Assembly (NCBI RefSeq): GCF_900112845.1
Contig: NZ_FONG01000002.1
Span: 580,222 to 644,221 of the forward strand
Source of the DNA: Actinacidiphila alni
GTDB taxonomy: Bacteria; Actinomycetota; Actinomycetes; Streptomycetales; Streptomycetaceae
Direction: 5' to 3'
Length of the DNA stretch: 64,000 nucleotides
Shown: one piece after another, positions 58,186 through 64,000 of the stretch
Layout of the letters: each line of letters starts with the position of its first letter
How positions within the stretch are numbered: position 1 is the stretch's first letter
Program-made: the position numbers and the translations under genes
The notes under the pieces: generated by a model
The model's database searches: none
What the model was told of the DNA's origin: nothing
What the model saw: only the letters and a program-made list of their open reading frames with translations

Positions 58186-60525
58186 GTGTCCCTTGCTCTG
58201 TACCGCCGCTACCGCCCCGAGTCCTTCGCCGAGGTCATCGGGCAGGAGCACGTCACCGACCCGTTGCAGCAGGCGCTGCGCAACAACCGGGTCAATCACG
58301 CGTATCTGTTCAGCGGGCCGCGCGGCTGCGGGAAGACGACCAGCGCGCGGATCCTGGCGCGGTGCCTGAACTGCGAGCAGGGGCCGACGCCGACGCCCTG
58401 CGGGGAGTGCCAGTCCTGCCGCGACCTGGCGCGGAACGGGCCGGGGTCGATCGATGTGATCGAGATCGACGCGGCCTCGCACGGTGGTGTGGACGACGCC
58501 CGTGACCTGCGGGAGAAGGCGTTCTTCGGGCCCGCGAGCAGCCGCTACAAGATTTACATCATCGACGAGGCGCACATGGTCACCTCGGCGGGCTTCAACG
58601 CCCTGCTGAAGGTGGTCGAGGAGCCGCCGGAGCATCTGAAGTTCATCTTCGCGACGACCGAGCCCGAGAAGGTCATCGGCACGATCCGCTCGCGCACGCA
58701 CCACTACCCCTTCCGTCTGGTGCCGCCCGGAACGCTGCGCGACTATCTGGCCGAGGTGTGCGAGCGCGAGGCGATCGCGGTCGAGGACGGGGTGTATCCG
58801 CTGGTCGTACGGGCCGGGGCCGGGTCGGTACGGGACTCGATGTCGGTGATGGACCAGCTGCTGGCGGGCGCGGGCGCGGACGGTGTGACGTACGCCATGG
58901 CGACCGCGCTGCTCGGTTATACGGACGCGGCGCTGCTGGACGAGGTGGTGGACGGGATCGCGGCCGGGGACGGGGCGGCCGTCTTCGGGATCGTGGACCG
59001 GGTGATCGAGGGCGGGCACGATCCGCGCCGCTTCGTGGCCGACCTGCTGGAACGGCTGCGGGACCTGGTGATCATCGCCGCCGTGCCGGACGCCGTGGAG
59101 AAGGGGCTGATCGACGCCCCGCGCGACGTGGTGGAACGGATGCAGGCCCAGGCGTCGGTGCTGGGCGCCGCCGAGCTGAGCCGCGCCGCCGACCTGGTCA
59201 ATACGGGGTTGACGGAGATGCGCGGCGCGACCTCGCCGCGCCTCCAGCTGGAGCTGATCTGCGCCCGCGTGCTGCTGCCCGCCGCGTACGAGGACGAGCG
59301 TTCCCTCCAGGCGCGGCTGGAACGGCTGGAGCGCGGGGTCGCCGTCGCCGGCCCGGCGATGGGAGCGGCGGCGCCCGCCCCCATGCAAACGGGTACGGGA
59401 GCTGGTACGGCTACGGCTACGGGTGCGCCGCAGGCCGTCGGTCCCGCCGCCGCCCGCGCCGCCCTCGGTGGCGGCCGTCCGCCGGCCGAACCGCCCGCGG
59501 CGCCGGCGTACACCCCGGTCCAGGCCCAGCAGCCGCCGCAACCTCAGCCCCAGCCCCAGCCCCAGCCACAGGTCCAGCCCCAGCCCGCGGCACCGGCCGC
59601 CGCCGTACCCCAGGCAGCCCCCGTACCGCCGCCCGCGCCGCCCGCGCAGGCTCCGCCGGCCCAGCGGCCCGGTGCCTGGCCGTCCGCGGTCACCCCCGGC
59701 CAGGCCCCGGCCCAGCCCCCCGTCCAGGCGCAGGCACAGGCACAGGCACAAGCGCAGGCACCGGCGCCCCCGCAGCAGCCCCAGGCACCTCAGCCCCAGC
59801 CTCAGCCCCAGGCACCGCAGTCCCCGCCCCAGGCCGCGGCCGCCCCCGTCGGCGACCCCTCCCGGGTCCGGCAGATGTGGCCGGACATCCTGGAAGCGGT
59901 CAAGAACCGTCGCCGCCTCACCTGGATGCTGCTGTTCAACAACGCCCAGGTCGCCGGCTTCGACGGCGAGACCCTCCAGGTCGGCTTCGACAACCCCGGC
60001 GCCCGCAACAGCTTCGCCAACAGCGGCAGCGAGGACGTACTCAAGGCCGCCATCAACGACGCGATCGGCGCGCAGTGGAAGATCGAGGCGATCGTCGCCC
60101 CGAACGGGGGCGGGGGCCCGGCCGGCCCGGGCCCAGGTGCCGGCGGACCCGGCGGCGGGTTCAGCGGCGGGTTCGGGGGCGGCGGCGCCCCCCGCCCGTC
60201 CGGCCCCCCGCAGCAGCAGCCGCCCGCCGCCCGCCCCCCGCAGGACCGGCCCCAGGGCGCCCCGCGCCCGGACTTCCAGGCCGGCCCGCCGGCGCAGGGC
60301 GGACCCGGAGGTCACGGCGGCCCCGGAGGTCCCGGAAGCGGCGCGCCGTCCGGCCCGCCCGCCGCCTCGTACCAGCCCGCCCCCGTGGACGACATGCCCC
60401 CGCCCCTGGAGGACGACGTCCCCGAGGACGACGATCCGGATCTGGTCGACTCCGCGCTCAGCGGCCACGACCTGTTCGTCCGGGAGCTGGGCGCCACGGT
60501 GATAGAGGAGATCGCGCACGACTGA
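58186..60525 (+). CDS. dnaX: DNA polymerase III subunits gamma and tau
   Basis: A 779-residue clamp-loader ATPase. It has Walker A GPRGCGKT near residue 45, a zinc module with four Cys (CLNCEQGPTPTPCGECQSC), Walker B IYIIDEAHM and sensor FATTEPEKV. A long Pro/Gln/Ala-rich region (about 385-560) precedes the tau-specific C-terminal region. GTG at 58186 gives the conserved VSLALYRRYRPESF start; ATG at 58156 is an alternative. No slippery A-run is obvious. Confidence 0.95.
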   Translation: MSLALYRRYRPESFAEVIGQEHVTDPLQQALRNNRVNHAYLFSGPRGCGKTTSARILARCLNCEQGPTPTPCGECQSCRDLARNGPGSIDVIEIDAASHGGVDDARDLREKAFFGPASSRYKIYIIDEAHMVTSAGFNALLKVVEEPPEHLKFIFATTEPEKVIGTIRSRTHHYPFRLVPPGTLRDYLAEVCEREAIAVEDGVYPLVVRAGAGSVRDSMSVMDQLLAGAGADGVTYAMATALLGYTDAALLDEVVDGIAAGDGAAVFGIVDRVIEGGHDPRRFVADLLERLRDLVIIAAVPDAVEKGLIDAPRDVVERMQAQASVLGAAELSRAADLVNTGLTEMRGATSPRLQLELICARVLLPAAYEDERSLQARLERLERGVAVAGPAMGAAAPAPMQTGTGAGTATATGAPQAVGPAAARAALGGGRPPAEPPAAPAYTPVQAQQPPQPQPQPQPQPQVQPQPAAPAAAVPQAAPVPPPAPPAQAPPAQRPGAWPSAVTPGQAPAQPPVQAQAQAQAQAQAPAPPQQPQAPQPQPQPQAPQSPPQAAAAPVGDPSRVRQMWPDILEAVKNRRRLTWMLLFNNAQVAGFDGETLQVGFDNPGARNSFANSGSEDVLKAAINDAIGAQWKIEAIVAPNGGGGPAGPGPGAGGPGGGFSGGFGGGGAPRPSGPPQQQPPAARPPQDRPQGAPRPDFQAGPPAQGGPGGHGGPGGPGSGAPSGPPAASYQPAPVDDMPPPLEDDVPEDDDPDLVDSALSGHDLFVRELGATVIEEIAHD

Positions 60526-60682
60526 GGTACCAGGGGGGCGCGACACCCCCTGCCCCGGACCCGTACCGCGACGCGCCTCCTCCTCCGTACGGGGTAGGGC
60601 GCTGCGCCGTACGAGCACGTAGGCTCGCTCTGTCGCACAAAATCCTGTCAGACCTGTCAGACGCCCGTCAGGAGTGAGAACC

Positions 60683-61015
60683 GTGATCCCCGGTGGTCAG
60701 CCGAACATGCAGGCGCTGCTCCAGCAGGCCCAGAAGATGCAGCAGGATCTCGCCGCGGCCCAGCAGGAGCTGGCCGAGACCGAGGTCGAGGGCTCCGCGG
60801 GCGGCGGCCTGGTGACCGCGAAGGTGACCGGCGCGGGCGAACTGCGCGGTCTGGTGATCGACCCGAAGGCGGTCGATCCCGAGGACACCGAGACGCTCGC
60901 CGATCTGGTGGTCGCCGCGGTGCACAACGCGAATGAAGCGGCCCAGGCGATCCAGCAGGCCAAGCTCGGCCCGCTCGCCCAGGGGCTTGGCGGGATGCCC
61001 GGCCTCCCGTTCTGA
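60683..61015 (+). CDS. YbaB/EbfC nucleoid-associated protein
   Basis: A 110-residue dimeric DNA-binding protein: [20 protein letters not shown] helix, strands [20 protein letters not shown], and helix [18 protein letters not shown] at 60683 follows GGAGTGAG. The dnaX-ybaB-recR order is widely conserved and links it to recombination and replication. Confidence 0.94.
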   Translation: MIPGGQPNMQALLQQAQKMQQDLAAAQQELAETEVEGSAGGGLVTAKVTGAGELRGLVIDPKAVDPEDTETLADLVVAAVHNANEAAQAIQQAKLGPLAQGLGGMPGLPF

Positions 61016-61170
61016 CCGTCCCGATCGCTCTGACCGTCCCGCTTGTCCCGACCGTCCCGATCACCCCGATCGTCGGTTCGGTCGCCCGGACACCGGTCCG
61101 GTCCCATCGTTCTTCCGGAGTTCCGACCGGAGAAACCCCCCAGAAGTCCCCGTGAGGAAGGCTCGTCGGC

Positions 61171-61770
61171 GTGTACGAAGGCGTGGTCCAGGACCTGATC
61201 GACGAACTGGGCAGGCTGCCCGGAGTGGGTCCCAAGAGCGCCCAGCGGATCGCCTTCCACATCCTGCAGGCCGATCCGGCGGATGTACGGCGCCTGGCGC
61301 ACGTGCTGTCGGAGGTCAAGGCGAAGGTGCGGTTCTGCGCGGTGTGCGGCAATGTCGCGCAGGACGAGCAGTGCCGCGTCTGCCGTGACCCGCGCCGCGA
61401 CCCCTCGGTCATTTGTGTGGTCGAGGAGTCCAAGGACGTGGTCGCGATCGAGCGGACCCGCGAATTCCGCGGGAAGTACCACGTGCTGGGCGGCGCGATC
61501 AGCCCGATCGAAGGGGTCGGCCCCGACGATCTGCGGATAAGGGAGCTGCTGAGCAGGCTCGCGGACGGCACCGTCACCGAGCTGATCCTCGCGACGGACC
61601 CGAATCTGGAGGGCGAGGCGACGGCGACGTACCTGGCCCGGATGGTGAAGCCCATGGGACTGCGGGTCACGCGCCTGGCCAGCGGCCTCCCCGTGGGCGG
61701 CGACTTGGAGTACGCGGACGAGGTCACGCTGGGGCGGGCCTTCGAAGGGAGGCGGTTGCTCGATGTCTGA
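61171..61770 (+). CDS. recR: Recombination mediator RecR
   Basis: A 199-residue protein: helix-hairpin-helix [17 protein letters not shown], zinc finger [16 protein letters not shown], and Toprim domain [20 protein letters not shown] at 61171 follows GAGGAAGG. The 155-base gap before it carries loosely repeated GACCGTCCCGATC units (61016-61080). Overlaps the next gene by eight bases. Confidence 0.97.
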   Translation: MYEGVVQDLIDELGRLPGVGPKSAQRIAFHILQADPADVRRLAHVLSEVKAKVRFCAVCGNVAQDEQCRVCRDPRRDPSVICVVEESKDVVAIERTREFRGKYHVLGGAISPIEGVGPDDLRIRELLSRLADGTVTELILATDPNLEGEATATYLARMVKPMGLRVTRLASGLPVGGDLEYADEVTLGRAFEGRRLLDV

Positions 61771-62545
61771 CGCCGTGACGGAGAACGACAAGAAGAGCGT
61801 GGGAAACGTGGCAGACGCGAAGAGCGCGAAGAGCGCGACGGCGCCGAAGAAGACGCAGAAAACGCAGAAGACGCAGAAGACGGATCTCCCGGCCGGGGGA
61901 GCGGAAGGCGCCGGCCAGGAGCCGGACGAGTTCGCGGTCCAGATCTCCGACCAGATCGAGAGCTTCATCCTCTCGGTCCGTGAGGTGGCCAAGGGCGACG
62001 ACCCCGACAGCGCGGTCCCGTACCTGCTGCTCGAGGTCTCCCAACTGCTGCTGGCCGGCGGCCGGCTGGGCGCGCACGAGGACATCGTGCCGGACGAGCG
62101 GTACGAGCCGGACGTCGGTCCTGAGCCGGACGAGGACGACCTGCGGCAGCGGCTGGCGGCCCTGCTGGAGCCGATCGACGTCTACTCCGAGGTCTTCGAC
62201 CCGTATGTGCCGCGGTCGACGCCGGTGGCCTGCCGGATCTCCGACGACATGGCCGATGTGGTGGCCGATCTCACACACGGCCTCGCGCACTTCAGGGCCG
62301 GGCGGATTTCCGAGGCGCTGTGGTGGTGGCAGTTCTCGTACCTGTCCAACTGGGGGTCCACGGCCAGCGCCAGCCTGCGCGCGCTCCAGTCGCTGGTCGC
62401 GCACGTACGCCTCGACAGCCCGCTGGACGAGCTGGACGGCCTGGACACCGGCGGCGACGGGGACGACGAGGAGGAGCTGGCCGAGGAGGCGGGCAAGGTG
62501 ATGGCGGCCGAGCTGGGCACGATCGGGATGCGCCCGGCGAGGTAG
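61763..62545 (+). CDS. DUF5063 family protein
   Basis: A 260-residue acidic protein. After a Lys/Thr repeat ([13 protein letters not shown]) the DUF5063 domain runs from [20 protein letters not shown] to [20 protein letters not shown]. It occurs downstream of recR across actinobacteria and is translationally coupled to it here. Function unknown. Confidence 0.9.
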   Translation: MSDAVTENDKKSVGNVADAKSAKSATAPKKTQKTQKTQKTDLPAGGAEGAGQEPDEFAVQISDQIESFILSVREVAKGDDPDSAVPYLLLEVSQLLLAGGRLGAHEDIVPDERYEPDVGPEPDEDDLRQRLAALLEPIDVYSEVFDPYVPRSTPVACRISDDMADVVADLTHGLAHFRAGRISEALWWWQFSYLSNWGSTASASLRALQSLVAHVRLDSPLDELDGLDTGGDGDDEEELAEEAGKVMAAELGTIGMRPAR

Positions 62546-62789
62546 CGCGAGTCCCGCCGACGTACCGGTCGGAGACGGGGGAACGCGCTGACGTACCGGC
62601 CGGATACGGGGGAGGCGGTGCCGGCCGCAGGATTTGCGGCTGATCACGCCTCGGGCAACGTATCTCACCATGCGATACGTCCCGGGCGGATCGTGCCTGC
62701 TCGTTAAACTGGGCCGACCGCATCACACCCCGGAAGTCCCCCGTTCCCGGCACACCCCGGGCCCGGGCATCCCTGAGCGAGGAGCGCAC

Positions 62790-64000
62790 GTGGGCCTTGT
62801 CGTGCAGAAGTACGGCGGCTCCTCCGTCGCCGATGCCGAAGGCATCAAGCGCGTCGCCCGACGGATCGTCGACACCAAGAAGGCGGGCCACCAAGTGGTC
62901 GTCGTGGTGTCCGCGATGGGCGACACGACGGACGAGCTGATCGATCTCGCGGAGCAGGTGTCGCCGATCCCGGCCGGGCGCGAGTTCGACATGCTGCTGA
63001 CCGCGGGCGAGCGCATCTCGATGGCGCTGCTGGCGATGGCGATCAAGAACCTCGGGCACGAGGCGCAGTCGTTCACCGGCAGCCAGGCCGGCGTGATCAC
63101 CGATTCCGTGCACAACAAGGCGCGCATCATCGATGTGACGCCCGGCCGGATCAGGACCGCGCTGGACGAGGGCAACATCGCGATCGTGGCCGGCTTCCAG
63201 GGCGTCTCGCAGGACAAGAAGGACATCACCACGCTCGGCCGCGGCGGCTCCGACACCACCGCGGTGGCGCTCGCGGCGGCGCTCGACGCCGAGGTGTGCG
63301 AGATCTACACCGATGTCGACGGCGTCTTCACCGCCGACCCGCGGGTGGTGAAGAAGGCCCGCAAGATGGACTGGATCGCCTTCGAGGACATGCTGGAGCT
63401 GGCCAGTTCCGGTTCCAAGGTGCTGCTGCACCGGTGCGTGGAGTACGCGCGCCGCTACAACATCCCGATCCACGTACGGTCGTCGTTCTCCGGGCTGCCG
63501 GGCACCTGGGTGAGCAGCGAACGTCCGGCGAATCTGCCCGGGGCCGCCGGCCAGGGCGGCGACCACTCGGCTCAAGGCGACCACACAGCTCAAGGAGAAC
63601 GTCCGATGGAGCAGGCGATCATCTCCGGCGTCTCGCACGACACGTCCGAGGCCAAGATCACGGTCGTCGGGGTGCCGGACAAGCCGGGCGAGGCGGCGAC
63701 GATCTTCCGGGCCATCGCGGACGCCGAGATCAACATCGACATGATCGTGCAGAACGTGTCGGCCGCGGCCACCGCGCTCACCGACATCTCCTTCACGCTG
63801 CCCAAGGCCGAGGGCCAGAAGGCGATGGCCGCGCTGACCAAGGCGCAGACCGTGATCGCCTTCGACTCGCTGCGCTACGACGACCAGATCGGCAAGATCT
63901 CGCTGGTCGGCGCGGGCATGAAGACCAACCCGGGCGTGACCGCGACCTTCTTCGAGGCGCTGTCCAACGCGGGCGTCAACATCGAGCTGATCTCGACCTC
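62790..64000 (+). CDS. Aspartokinase, alpha subunit with nested beta (3' end outside window)
   Basis: Catalyses phosphorylation of aspartate, the first step to lysine, threonine, methionine and diaminopimelate. 403 residues are visible. The kinase domain starts [15 protein letters not shown] and has [16 protein letters not shown] and the ATP segment [13 protein letters not shown]. The first ACT domain begins near [14 protein letters not shown], the second is cut off. GTG at 62790 follows GAGCGAGGAGCG. A tandem [12 protein letters not shown] linker lies just before an internal ATG with its own ribosome binding site. Confidence 0.95.
   Translation, partial: MGLVVQKYGGSSVADAEGIKRVARRIVDTKKAGHQVVVVVSAMGDTTDELIDLAEQVSPIPAGREFDMLLTAGERISMALLAMAIKNLGHEAQSFTGSQAGVITDSVHNKARIIDVTPGRIRTALDEGNIAIVAGFQGVSQDKKDITTLGRGGSDTTAVALAAALDAEVCEIYTDVDGVFTADPRVVKKARKMDWIAFEDMLELASSGSKVLLHRCVEYARRYNIPIHVRSSFSGLPGTWVSSERPANLPGAAGQGGDHSAQGDHTAQGERPMEQAIISGVSHDTSEAKITVVGVPDKPGEAATIFRAIADAEINIDMIVQNVSAAATALTDISFTLPKAEGQKAMAALTKAQTVIAFDSLRYDDQIGKISLVGAGMKTNPGVTATFFEALSNAGVNIELIST
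63592..63608 (+). promoter_or_regulatory. Internal ribosome binding site and start for aspartokinase beta subunit
   Basis: AAGGAG at 63592-63597 lies eight bases before an in-frame ATG at 63606. The product would begin with [12 protein letters not shown] and contain both ACT domains, as in the overlapping aspartokinase genes of Corynebacterium and Bacillus. Confidence 0.75.

Noticed and set aside
59520..59830. Programmed frameshift site in dnaX
   Set aside because: The repetitive region is Pro/Gln-coding CAGCCC; no slippery A-run with a following hairpin was seen.
58042..60618. 858-codon minus-strand frame opposite dnaX
   Set aside because: Low-complexity Arg/Gly shadow fully overlapping dnaX and the SRP RNA.

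Overview
The window is very GC-rich, packed with GTG and TTG starts, secreted glycoside hydrolases, Tat signals and ECF sigma factors. Its right end carries tRNA-Ser, the 4.5S SRP RNA, dnaX, ybaB, recR, a DUF5063 gene and an aspartokinase. All of this points to a Streptomyces or close relative. No replication origin, CRISPR array, transposase or integrase was seen.

Region 1 (1-23.1 kb) is a secreted polymer-degradation area. It holds the end of a GH18 chitinase, a 2284-residue GH92 mannosidase joined to a PAP2 phosphatase, a Tat-exported phosphocholine-type phospholipase C, a ROK regulator followed by a GH20 hexosaminidase, and a ricin-trefoil secreted protein. Between them lie a MarR repressor with two operators, an ECF sigma operon, a sortase with a cell-wall-type partner, and valS.

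Region 2 (23.2-30.5 kb) holds a secreted FG-GAP protein, an ECF sigma factor overlapping a CU044_5270-type membrane protein, and an SPFH protein paired with a zinc-ribbon membrane protein.

Region 3 (30.6-38.5 kb) is the most interesting part. It is a seven-gene, same-strand cluster: two Crp/Fnr regulators, a class III nucleotidyl-cyclase-like protein, a large protein with a degenerate P-loop, a Band-7-like coiled-coil protein, a DUF4407 membrane protein and a protein resembling the Pycsar membrane effector PycTM. The cyclase-like protein ends with, and the degenerate P-loop protein begins with, the same 19-residue NHF-G-VD-G-GFG motif. This resembles the amyloid-type pairing motifs of actinobacterial NLR/effector pairs. 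The first and last genes contain TTA codons. My reading is a candidate cyclic-nucleotide conflict (anti-phage) system with a membrane-acting output.

Region 4 (38.8-48.6 kb) carries a membrane protein, a lipoprotein hydrolase, an NTF2-like protein, and an RHS polymorphic toxin with a C-terminal HExxH (metallopeptidase-like) domain and a likely immunity gene. It ends in decayed genes: a NucS-like endonuclease separated by one in-frame TAG from an alkyltransferase-like domain, and a frameshifted HAD hydrolase.

Region 5 (48.9-57.96 kb) is bounded by three same-orientation copies of the 3' part of tRNA-Ser(GGA). One is the intact gene at 57877-57961; the others are 53-54 bp fragments at 48948 and 52621. 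This is the footprint of two tandem integrative elements without a visible integrase. The distal unit holds three small genes of unknown function. The proximal unit holds an XRE regulator and a divergent oxidoreductase operon (alcohol dehydrogenase, two aldo/keto reductases, a carboxymuconolactone-decarboxylase-like protein).

Region 6 (57.8-64 kb) is conserved core: tRNA-Ser, SRP RNA, dnaX, ybaB, recR, DUF5063 and the aspartokinase with a nested beta-subunit start, cut by the window edge.
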